Assembly: GCA_032358255.1 (NCBI GenBank)
Contig: JAULBX010019965.1
Location: 1-64,000 of the forward strand
Length of the DNA: 64,000 nucleotides
Direction: 5' to 3'
DNA from: Heterotrichella gracilis
Lineage: Eukaryota; Sar; Xanthophyceae; Tribonematales; Xanthonemataceae
The notes beneath the pieces are model-generated. The model saw only the letters and a program-made list of their open reading frames with translations. It searched no databases and was not told the DNA's origin. Below are positions 33,721 to 43,800 of the stretch, piece by piece. Position numbers and translations under genes: made by a program. Every line of letters starts with the position of its first letter. Positions within the stretch are counted from its first letter, which is position 1.

Positions 33721-36650
33721 CAGGCAGACCCGCTGCTAGCTCCAAGGAGAGTGCATGGTCCCTGCACAGCCTGGCAAACTTGCGCGCCATCCTGACACAG
33801 CCCTTATCGGTCGGGGGGTAGCGATACTGCTTCAACTCCCCCTGGCCCTGCCAAAACAGCCCTGCAAGGCCCTCCACCAGCGGCTGCAGCTGCACATCAC
33901 ACAGCGCCAGCTGCTGAGCAAACCAGCCCTGGTGACGCATGATTGTATTCTTCTGAGACTGCATCACCTTTTCACACAGGATATTGCTCCAGAGCAGCTG
34001 CCTCCCAGACGCCACGTCCATGAGGCAGTAGAGTGCCGCCTCCAGCTCCGTTGCCAGGTTAATATCCTTGTACAGAGAGTTTTCACATGCAAAGACACTC
34101 CTTGCCATGGCACTGTGACATGGGGTGATGGCGTCCTCGTCCGCAGGGAAACCAACGAGGCAGAGGCGGCCCTCGTGCATCAGGATGTTGGCAGGTGACA
34201 AATCGCCGTGCAGCTGATAACGCCGCATCATCTCAGTCAAGGTGTCTGCCAAGTCGCCATAGGCGCGCGCGATGGCTGCTGCGCCCTGATCCTGCAGGTC
34301 CATGTGGCGGGCCAGGGGGGAGAGCACAAGGAAGGCATCGCCGGTGCCGTTGATCCAGCCGCTGTCCACCGCGTTCACCACACAGGGCAAGTCGCTGAGC
34401 TCCTCAAGCCTGCGGGCCTGCAGATACGATCACCATAAGAATGAATAGATCTGCGATGAGCGCAGGAATGGCAATGCCTGAATGCCGCCACCTCCCTCTG
34501 GCATGATCAGTCAATAGCATCAGTGGAAGATGGAGGTCTTCATGGCATGGGGTTTTAGCACGCAAATACAGTACAAAAGCGTGTTCAAAGTGAGAAAATG
34601 GAGAATGACACAAAACAATGATCCAATCGAGGGGGTTTTAAAATGTTCCTGGCCTGATTTCTCGCAAATCACCGACAATACATTGATAAAGCAATCTGGC
34701 TGTATTGCTGGAATGCATGTAACAAATTAAATGACTCTCTAAAAGGAATCCAATAGAAAGTGACCTCCACTAAAGAATAAAGAAACGCCAAAAAACATGC
34801 TGATTGCAAGCACATCGTTTTTGTGACTGTGGCAGGACTACAACGCTTAGCCTACTGGCTTCGAAAGCGTGCTCACCTCTTTAAGAGCTGAGGGTGAGAT
34901 CTTGATTACCACACGCTTGCTTGATGCTGATGCTGGCTCATCCTCCACCTTAGCCAATGCAGAGTACACCTTGCGGTCTTGACCAAACTCTTCAGGTGCC
35001 TCATCCCAAACCTCATCCCGAGCCTCATCCCCAGCCTCATCCCCAGCTTCATGCCCCTGGGACAGCAGCACAATTCAGAGTACCTGCAAGCAAGGGGGGT
35101 TTCATCAATGCAGGTACAGGGCACAGCACCAGGCAACCTGCTGCCTTAGGGTGCATGGCGCAGCGCTGCAGAGCCATCTAGGACCAAAGCTGAAGGGGAA
35201 AATATAAGCCACGCACATGCCGATCGGCAGCCACGATGTGTGTGGCATGGCAATGATGCTGCAGATCCATCCACAATGTATCTTGCTCCAATTGCAACAA
35301 TGCCACATTCTGAAGCAAGGCGGAAGACAGTGGGTGCTGACACATTTGTTTCTACTCATCCTGGTGTGAACAAAACCCAGCACAGCCTCAATTCCTGCCT
35401 AGCACGCACCTGACCCCGTTGTGGCTGAAATTTTCAGGAAATCCGGGGGGCACATACCCAAGATCCTGGGCACTTGCGCACACCCAATTCACCAGCGCTT
35501 GCAGGCCCTCGCTATGGGGATCCAGGCTCAGGGGCAGCGGCGGCGTGCACCAGGCCGGCATGGACTCCTCAAATAGCCAAAATTGAATTGAATCCCAGCC
35601 AGCAACCCCAGCAACCATGACACTGCGGTTGAGCTGGTGTTTTCTCACATGGTCAACGGAGGTCTGCAGCTGCCCCACCGCACAGAGGTGCTCCGATTCT
35701 GCCCTTATGCTCGTCTTGAGCTGTAGCAAGCTCACCCAGTTGGCCCACACCGTCTGTCACGCTACATAGACAGTAGTGGGCATTACGCATGTACGCGTTG
35801 TCCTCGATGAGCGCATTTGATTGCGCACCACAAATTTGCGCAGCATGCCACTGTAAGTGTGGGCATACCCCTTCAGGGACACACTTGTGTGTGTGACTGG
35901 AACATAATGCACCAAAGTGAAGCTTGTCCAGCAATTTTCTAATCGTTGTATTAAAAGAGATATTGTAATTTGTATGTGTAATTATGTGTAACTATAGAAT
36001 CATTCATTGAATGATATAAATTAACGAGGGCACCCACCTCAAAGCTGGGTAGGAGGCTGAAACTTTGCTTTGTGACGTGATGGTCATCCAACCCGCTGTT
36101 GCTGGTGTCATACAGCTGACTGCTCGTTACCTCACCCAGGAGCATTAGCCCACCAGCGCCCCCAGCAATGCTCGGCCCAAACCTCTCCCCCGAGTGCTGG
36201 CAATCAAAGTTCACGATCCTCTTTAGCAGATCCTGAAATCGTGCCTGAAGCTCTCTCTCTAGCACAAACAGGTCAATGTCAGTTGCAGTTGCTAGTGGCG
36301 CACTTGCTGATCAGCGCAACTGGCTTCAGATGTCAACATGGCTTAGCCGTTCCCCACAAAGCATACACACCATTTGGCGGCGGTTTTGCCCATTCTGCTT
36401 TCAGGCTTTTCAAGCTTTCAGTCTGCACAAAAACCTTGAGGTCCCAGGCCACAGGGGGACAGCGCTCTGTAAACCACTCGAGGGTATTTCCTTGGTCAGC
36501 AGCGTCGGCTCCAACCACGCACATCCTCCCGGTGTCATCCCAGCCAAATTCAGTGGTGGACTGCACCACAACACCCATCACATGTGAGCCCAACGATCCC
36601 TTGCGGTTAAACTCCTCAGACAAGGCCAGCACCTCAAACAGGAAGTACCT
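33698..36650 (-). CDS. Nuclease-like plus kinase-like fusion protein
   Basis: The last exon 33698-34417 (240 codons with stop) and the one before (about 34,868-35,063) join in phase and form a protein-kinase fold. VVIKIS carries the ATP-binding lysine, LHGDLSPANIL is the catalytic loop (H-x-D…N), and the DFG position reads VGF. Upstream exons near 35,400-35,720 and 35,975-36,235 encode FELKTS across a splice junction. AVGQLQTSVDHVRKHQLNRS and AGVAGWDSIQFWLFEE follow. That pattern resembles the PD-(D/E)xK nuclease-like domain fused to kinases in fungal FunK1-like and Crinkler-type proteins. A further exon at about 36,333-36,650 (VAWDLKVFVQTESLKSLK) may belong. The junction between 35,415 and 35,063 is out of phase with the strong donor, so one boundary is wrong. 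The start is not found. The kinase may be inactive because the DFG aspartate is absent. Confidence 0.6.
34985..35062 (-). repeat. 12-base coding repeat (acidic)
   Basis: Five near-identical 12-base units (GGGATGAGGCT and variants on the minus strand) encode repeated E-A-G-D / E-A-R-D / E-V-W-D. They lie at the start of the kinase N-lobe exon, suggesting slippage expansion. Confidence 0.8.
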
Positions 36651-38471
36651 TTTTCAACATCTCCAAAAGCATAGCGGCCTGCAGTTTCTGCAACACACAG
36701 CCCGGCACATGTGAAACCTTTAACCCTACACAACGCTCCCCTGGGAGACACAAATCAGAAAGGCTAGCACCATAAAATTCAAACAATCGGGAAAGTACCT
36801 GGTGTCTTAAGCTTATCTGAAGCTCTGCAACCGTTGCATTAAGCTTTGCTACATCGTTCTGCTGAGTGGCTCCTTGACCACCTTGAGGTTCTGGGGACTG
36901 TGTTGTAAAGTGCGCATGAGAGGCAGGTCTGAGTGAGATAGGCTATGCGCCACATGGCTTCGAGCATGAGCAAAGCACACGGTCGAGGGATTTATGCCAT
37001 CTCAAACAACTGTGACAAGATTAAGCAGAACGCAACAAGTGGCGCTCGTTTGTTGCAGTGCTTAGGGGTTTAGGGTTTTCAGACCCTAAACCCTTGCAGC
37101 CCAAGCCCCTGTATTTGCCAACTGTTCCTGCAAGTTCACCCTAGCAAACACGACATACCCTTGCTGCTTAAAGAAACCCGCACCCCATACCCCACAGGTT
37201 CCACCTGTTCAGATCACACCTGCTGTGCACTGTTGCAGCAGTCCTCCTCATCAGGTGCAGGCGCAGCATGTGGCAGTGTGGCATGAACAGGGCCAGGTCG
37301 CTGCCAGTGGCAAGTGCTGTTTGCCTTCCTGGCATGCAAGCCAAAAGGTCTTGTGGGAGAGCAGCGGACAAGATGGGAGTTTAGGCAACCGTTGACTCGC
37401 TCCTGCATGGACCGTGGGTTGGGGCGTCACAGTTTGACAGGTTCAAGGGGTTTGATACACAGGTTGAACTTCTTAAAAGTGGTGGCTGCAACAGGCAAGT
37501 GTGGACAGAGGCAACACACGGGTTTCCAGTTGGGTGCAAGCACCCGCAAGGTGGAAGGCAACTTGCAGCAAAGCGCAATCAGCAGGAAGGCATTGCATAT
37601 ATATGCAGGGCAGCAGCCAGCCCAAGACCAGCGCCCCCGACACAAGAGTGGCCAGTGCATGACGGTTCAACACAAAAATATGCCATACCATACGCAAGTT
37701 CGTTGACGTCATATTTCGCACGCAACGCAAACAGTGGCTTGGGGGCCTCTAAGAAGAGCAGTGCCTCTAAGAAAAGCAGTGTGCCCAGCACACCTTTGTT
37801 TTCCCATGGAGAAGCCTTCCTGTACCCCACCCCAGTTGTGCTGAAGCTGTAAGACTGAACATTATTGCGCAGTTAAGAAAAAAATAGGTATCACACCGAC
37901 ACCTTCTATTGAGAAGGAAGTGTGAACGTTTGTGCAGCTGTCATGTCAAACCACTTTTAGGCTACGGTATACCCAACCTTGCTGCACAACTCCTAGTCAT
38001 TAGAGAGTGTGGGTCGACAGCAAAGTTCCCAAGCTCAGCGAAGCTTTTAGAGGTAAGGGCACACAACTAGAAACTATTTACAGCGATACAAAATGTTGCG
38101 TTTTGCAACATGCATGCATGCAAATTTGACGGATGCATGCATGCATCCTGAGAAGAGGAGTTGGTTAGTCGTTGAGGCCAGGCAAACTTTGGGTTGCTAC
38201 AGCATGATTATTAGACCATTTTCCAGGCAATATTCCTTTCACCTGGGTTTCGGCAGGACTGGACAACACTTCCAAGTGGGTGTTTTATATGTCGTGACAA
38301 TCGCCCACAAACCATAGCTCTGGGCTTGTAGTGCTAGCAACAATACGTATTTTAGAGCTAGCTAGATAGGCTATATATTAATCGCCACAAGCAGCCCCTG
38401 TTGCATAGCTCATAACGTGTGCAATCCAGTTTTGAAAATTCTGTTGTGTTCAGCCAACGTTGCATCTCACC
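36651..38471. other. Stretch between the nuclease-kinase gene and ubiquitin-fusion copy 2
   Basis: The unplaced 5' end of the nuclease-kinase gene may lie here. I see no exon I can defend. It contains a telomere-like inverted repeat (37,066-37,093), ATGCATGC runs at 38,108-38,120 and 38,131-38,145, and the upstream block shared with copy 1 at about 38,249-38,273. Confidence 0.4.
37066..37093. repeat. Telomere-like inverted repeat with 8-base loop
   Basis: GGGTTTAGGG at 37,066-37,075 faces its exact reverse complement at 37,084-37,093. The order (G-rich then C-rich) is the same as in the palindrome at 20,471-20,507. Confidence 0.9.
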
Positions 38472-38594
38472 ATGGGGCACCATTGGCCACCCGGTGTGAC
38501 ACAACTGAAAGACTTGTGCAGCCTGAGCATTAAATTCGATGGCTCTGAAGTGCCCCTGCAGTCAGAGCCAGGGCCCACTGTCGCCCTGAAGCAC

Positions 38595-38614
38595 ATATGC
38601 ATGCATGCATGCCT
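38595..38614. repeat. 20-base ATGCATGC insertion in a coding sequence
   Basis: Between CTGAAGCAC and GGGACAGAATACAG, contiguous apart from one synonymous base in copy 1, copy 2 carries an extra block of ATGC repeats. Its length is not a multiple of three. Confidence 0.9.
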
Positions 38615-39485
38615 GGGACAGAATACAGTATGGCCAACACCTCAGACCGGCGCGCAAACACCACCCTGATGGTGGACGGCAAGGGCATTGGCATATTCCG
38701 TATGAACCCTGGGGAGACACTTGACGTCATGCGACCCACTGCGAATGTTAGGGAGTCTTTTTGTCTTCTACAAGCTTGACTCGAGGTCGAGGCTGCACCT
38801 GCAACCTGGCAGCTGCTGGGTTCAACCTGGGCTCAATGCGAGCGACCTTCGAGCCAGAACCGAAGAAGTCATTTCCCACCTATCAAAGCACATCTCCATA
38901 TGTCAAGACTGTGACGGGCAAGACCATACAGGGGATCAGCATCGCAGACATGGGTGCAGGGCCAGCGACTGTAGTGGAGTGCCTCAACAGCAGATACAGG
39001 ACCTGAACGGTATCCCACCAGACCAGCAGAGTATGGTCTCCAATAGGGAACTGCTGGACGACAACCTGACAGTCCACGATTACATAATTCCATAGGGGGC
39101 CACTCTGCACCTGGTGTTGCGGCTGCGAGGGTGGGGGCTATTAGGACCCAGCATGTGCCGTTCTGGCAGGGCGCCGCCTACCACCCTCCATGCACATACT
39201 CACTCAACAGGTCTCATCCACAAAGGAGGTGGTTCCCATATTTGTTAAAGGCCATTGGTCAACGCAAATTTTGATGGCGCCCTCAGTTGTCAGCTCAAAG
39301 GCATGGGTCCATAAGGGTCCAAAAAATAGACCATATAGCTACACACCCTTAGCCCTAGGCTGTTTGCGGTGTCTCCGTGAACAGCAGCCACTCTTGGGTC
39401 ACAACTCATCGAAACTTAGACAGGTACAACACTCGGACAGACTGAAGGTCCTAGGACAGGCCTCTCACCAGAGGGCGTATTCAAC

Positions 39486-39992
39486 TTACAAATTGTACCA
39501 GCCTTCCTCAATGATCCTCTTCTCCAAATCGAGCTCTTTGAGGCTTTCCTTGAGCTTCATCAGTGTCTCAGTCTCCATCTCATCCAGCGTCTCCGCCGTC
39601 CACCCGGCTGGAACAGCTTCACACTTGGTTTCTGGATACCAGCCCGCAGCCTTGTACTCTGCCTGTGTACGCACACGCAGGCTTTTCGTGCGGTCAGCGA
39701 TCTCAAAGCCTTCAAACTCTTCCATATAAATCAATGGACTGTACGAAAAAGGAGGGGTGGTTGCGGAATCTATGGTGTCCATTGCTTTTTCGCACAAATA
39801 ATATGGCGGGATTTTCACCAGGTACGAGTGCCCCCAACAATAGTCGGACCCCATACGCGGTGCGACAACACCGCCCCGCGCCCGCCTGCTGAGCCTGCGT
39901 GCACACAGCTGCAGCGCACAAGGGGCACGGCGGAGCGCCCGCATGGCCTGTGGCTGGTTTGCACACCTCAAACTCGCTGTGATAGCTGCCAT
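39486..39992 (-). CDS. Intronless ORF of unknown function, nested antisense in copy 2
   Basis: The frame runs from an ATG at 39,992 to a stop at 39,486 and encodes 168 residues without an intron. The first 50 residues are rich in Ala and Arg and lack acidic residues (MRALRRAPCALQLCARRLSR), as in mitochondrial or plastid targeting peptides. The rest is a mixed, natural-looking sequence with YCWGHSYLVKIPPYYLCEKA and an acidic helical C-terminus (TLDEMETETLMKLKESLKEL). I do not recognise it. It lies wholly within the 1.3-kb segment that interrupts ubiquitin-fusion copy 2, on the opposite strand. A retrogene or a nested gene are both possible. Confidence 0.6.
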   Translation of the reverse strand: MAAITASLRCANQPQAMRALRRAPCALQLCARRLSRRARGGVVAPRMGSDYCWGHSYLVKIPPYYLCEKAMDTIDSATTPPFSYSPLIYMEEFEGFEIADRTKSLRVRTQAEYKAAGWYPETKCEAVPAGWTAETLDEMETETLMKLKESLKELDLEKRIIEEGWYNL

Positions 39993-40431
39993 CACTGCCA
40001 AAGGAAAACTCGGAACGAGCAGGGACTCGAGCTGTTGAGCGCTTAGTAAGTGCGGTGTATGAGCTGTATATTAGATCGATATATAAGTCAGCTGCAGCCT
40101 CTCCAATATGAGGCTAGGAAAAACTTCTGGATTTTGCAAAATGCATGCCATGCCCCTCGTGGAGCAGAACCCTAAACCCTTATGAGGGTTCACAAAGGCC
40201 ATATGTGTGTACATGCAAGCAACCTTCAGAAAGAGTTTAGACCTTACCCACAGAGGGTTTGACCCTATTGCGCACCAAAGTAGGATATTACACTTACTCT
40301 GTTGTCTATAGGTTGTCACATGCGTCTTTTTGTCCCTTGACTCAGGGTACCGTACCTGCTACACATACACTTGTGAGAAAATGCCTAATCAGCATGCCGC
40401 AGGTGACGGCACTGCCCTTATGCCATAGGGT

Positions 40432-40444
40432 TTAGGGTTTAGGG
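40432..40444. repeat. Telomere-like tract
   Basis: GGGTTTAGGGTTTAGGG near 40,428-40,444 lies shortly before the right end of the segment interrupting copy 2. A CCCTAAACCC tract is at about 40,170-40,181 within the same segment. Confidence 0.7.
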
Positions 40445-41840
40445 TGCAAGAGGTGATGCCCTGCAGTATGCGTCCGCCGCAACCATTAACCAAAGAACTG
40501 GCAAAAACGTGTATACATTGTAATTCTGCCGAAGCGGGGGTTCCAGCCAGCAACAGCCGGAGCCGAACCAGCAACTGAGGGAACGGCAGGTGCAGGTGCT
40601 CACTATAGCCTGGGAGGACGGGGTTTGGTGGGGAACCAACCCAGAACTTCTGCAACGCTGGTGCAACGCTGATGCAATGGTGGTGGACAGTTACCGGGCA
40701 GTGCCACTCAATTTGAGGATGATATGCGTGGAGGAAGTGGAGGGTGAGGGGCAGGGCATGTTGCGGTCTAGCTACAGTGCAGTGTTGTGGGGGTCAGATG
40801 GATGTGGGGGTGGTGGCTATGGGCGCGGCGTTTTTGCTGCGGACGGAGTGGCACGGAGTACTGCAGATTCAAGAGGCTGGCAATACATTCAAGGCATGAA
40901 GGGTGTAACAAGTAATGATGCAACATGGATATTGTTATGCCAGTCAGACAATCCATGGCCTCTCAAGAGAACATCACAGGCACGCCTGCTGCAACGCTGT
41001 ACAACCTGCAGCAAAACCCTACAGGGTTTTATCCTGCTACAGCTCAGAAGCGGTCAGAGCACAGATAATACACTTCTTTCAAGCTGGCACAGCACAGACC
41101 AACAGTAGCTTTGTTAGAGGTTAGATCCAGGCCGTTCATTACTGTAGATGGGGTCACTAGCGTCAATATTTATTCTATTTGGCCGCGCCAGGCACCAGCT
41201 TGCACACTGACTAGTTTGGGCAATGCTTGAGACACCAATTTAGTACTGACAGCAGAAATGGTGTTCACTCGTACCAGGCACAAGACATGTTACCCACACC
41301 TTGGTTGTACTGCACAGGTGTGGTGGTTATCCAGCCAAAATTACCAGCCACTGTTGTTCCCGCCATTTTCGGGAAACAGTACTTGTTGTCGTTGGTGTGG
41401 CCATCAGCAGTCATGTTCGCTCCACCCAACTGGAACAAGGTAATTATGTGAACGACCATGACCTCAGGTGTTACAATCGCCTCCAGGACTTGGCATGCCC
41501 AACTTGCATGCATGCATCGGCCTGCATGGCCCACCTCTGTAGGCACCTGCGTGCGCAACCAAGGCACGGCAGACGCTTTCTAGACGCTGTGCCGTTACAA
41601 CAACAGCAGTGCTGTTCAGGGTGCTGTTCAGGCGGTTAGCTTGAGCTGGGTTTTACGAGGGGGAGGACAACAGTGTCAACATGTTGGGTCACTGTCGTAT
41701 GCCGCCCACAAAATTGCAGTGGCATGCCATAATAGCAACCATAAAACCTAGGAGGCACTTGTGTTCTACAAGCAGCCACTTGATCGCAGTTCATAAACCT
41801 ACAGTCACACCCACTCCTCCGGTTCTAGCTGTCGCCAAGC

Positions 41841-42949
41841 ATGTGTCCTGGTGCCAATGGCATGGGTGTCACAACCAAAGGTCCGCAACTGGAAGACATG
41901 TTTAGCCTCAGCAACGTAGTAGACGGCGTGGAACTGCAGTTTCAGGCCGACTCCGCAGTTGCCCTGAAGCACGGGACAGCGTACAGCATTTGCCTCACCA
42001 ACCGTTCTGACCTGCGAGCAGATGCAACCCTAACAGTGGACGGCAAGGGCATCGGCGTATTCCGGTCGAATCCTGGGGAGTTCTTCGATATCGAGCGTCC
42101 CGTTGATGAGGCCAAGAAGCTAGTCTTCTACAAGCTTGACACCCCCGAAGGACACACCTGCAACCTGGCAGATGCTGGATTCGACCTGGCTCAGTGCGCG
42201 CCACAATCGTGCCTGAGATAAAGAGGTCAATTCCCACGCACCTCCGAACAGCTCCCTACATATTCGTCCAGACTCTGACGGGCAAGACTATCCATAGTGT
42301 CAGCATCGCAGACAGCGTGGACGGGCCAGTGACGATCGAGTGCCTCAAGGAGCAGATACAAGACCTGGAGGGCATCCCACCAAACCAGCAGAGGCTGATC
42401 TTTGATGGCAAGCAGCTGGAGGACGGCCGTAGTGTCCATGACTATGGCATCATAGAGGATGATCTGCTGTACCTGGTGCTGCGCCTGCGTGGAGGAGGGT
42501 GCCCTGAAGACCCTGCATGGGCCCACCTGGATGGGCGCCCCCCCCCACCCTGCACCCCACATGCCCAAGCCACAGAGGAGCCAGCAGCAGCAGCCGGAGC
42601 AGAACCAGCAACCGAGGGCGGAGCAGGTGCAGGACCTCAGTATAGCCTGGGAGGGACGGGGCTTGGTGGGGCGTCAGCCCAGGGCTTTTGCAGGGCTGGT
42701 GCCATTGTGCTGGACAGTGAGCAAGAGGTGACGCTGGAGTTGAGGATGATATGCGTGGAGGAGGGGGAGGAGGGGGCCCGGAAGGTGACGGCGCCCAGTG
42801 GGATGCTGCAGGGGCAGGCTTTGGGCGGGGGGGTGAAGCGAAAGTTTGTTTTTAGCGTGAACGAGGGGTGGGGCAGCAGAGTACTAGGGACAGGCGTGTG
42901 GCATGGTGCTGTGCGCTGTCTCGAGGGGTTTGCAGGATGGCTTTTGTAA
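41841..42949 (+). CDS. Ubiquitin-domain fusion protein, copy 3 (one-base frameshift)
   Basis: The start is ATG 41841 or 41862, and the latter aligns best with copy 1. The N-terminal domain ([39 protein letters not shown]) is followed by a one-base loss near 42,189, where GGCTCA is expected but GCTCA is found. In the next frame comes the best-preserved ubiquitin domain of the three: [38 protein letters not shown] and LVLRLRGGG. Relative to ubiquitin the lysines at 11, 27 and 48 remain, while those at 6, 29, 33 and 63 are replaced. The loop after K11 has about five extra residues. The extension has a Pro/Ala-rich linker, [10 protein letters not shown] and [12 protein letters not shown], ending at 42,949. 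Without the missing base, the two parts form one single-exon protein. Confidence 0.72.
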
Positions 42950-43665
42950 ATTACTTGGGGGCAAATATGTGTTGTTTCAAAGCTTGTTTCTGCCGTGTGG
43001 CTTTGCAGCATAGAAACAGAAACTGCCGTAGCGCGCAACAGCTCAAATAATCTGCGCAGTGGGTTCTCTTGCTGCGGCAGGTGCCAACAGCGAGACACAG
43101 CTGCTGGAGTGTTTTGTTTGATCGCACTGATGTGTATTATACTTGTATTATATGGCCAGGTTGTTCACTGACTTTAAGTTGCCCGGTCTGTCTGTTCTTT
43201 CTCAACAGGGCTGCCCTGTGTGGAGGGCTGCCTGGCGTTATGCTTCTGTCTTTCTTTATTCTGCAAGTAATTTGGCTATGTGATCAATCATACCAAGCTG
43301 TAACATCGGGGACATTAATATTGTCAAGCTGATCCAATCCAAAATGTGATTGAAAGAAAGGAAAAAAGAGAAAATTCGAAAGTGCAAACAGATTTTGTAG
43401 TGCTAGTGCTGCTTGTTGTGGATGTTGCCAAGCAAACACCCAAGCATGCAAAAATCCACCTGCAAGACATTCACGCCTTGCATCATGCATCAGTGATGAT
43501 CATTATGCACCGGCGATAGCGTACGGGTCCAGCAATGTATTTCTGCATGCATGGCCATGACCTCACTGCGCATTGTGCAGGACCAACATGCACCCAATGG
43601 GCCGCTGTAATACTAAAGCGCCAGTCTATAAGTGCACATGATTGCCTCTAATTGCAGTTGCAGCA
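42950..43665. other. Intergenic stretch between copy 3 and the helicase
   Basis: The two genes converge here. I see no exon. It should contain both 3' ends. An ATGCATG run occurs near 43,545. Confidence 0.45.
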
Positions 43666-43800
43666 TCAATGCCGGTGGGCACCATGCCGCTTGTGCCCCC
43701 GTCCACCCCCCGCTCCTCTGCCACCACCACCTCCTCTGCCACCACCACTCCCCCCACCCCCTCCACCACCGGCATCCTCCCCCTCCACGTGCGCATCCGG
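43660..43800 (-). repeat. Gly-rich coding repeat at the helicase C-terminus
   Basis: A CCACCACC-type run on the plus strand encodes a tail of Gly with scattered Arg, ending KRHGAHRH. It mirrors the Gly/Arg-rich N-terminus of the same protein. Such RGG segments commonly contact RNA. Confidence 0.7.

Larger units (their letters stand above)
38472..40860 (+). pseudogene. Ubiquitin-domain fusion, copy 2, split and degenerate
   Basis: The 5' part (38,472-39,210) parallels copies 1 and 3. It has LKDLCSLSIKFDGSEVP, then a frame-breaking 20-base ATGCATGC insertion at 38,595-38,614. TLMVDGKGIGIFRMNPGE follows, then a second frame break near FVFYKLDS. The remains of a ubiquitin domain come next (GKTIQGISIAD, LVLRLRGW). 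Similarity ends at about 39,210 inside the C-terminal extension and resumes at about 40,532 at the corresponding point of copy 3, running through YSLGG and [13 protein letters not shown]. The intervening 1.3 kb is absent from copies 1 and 3. A GT follows the left break (CAACAG, GTCTC) and an AG precedes the right one, so an intron is possible, but the gene is clearly no longer intact. Confidence 0.8.
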
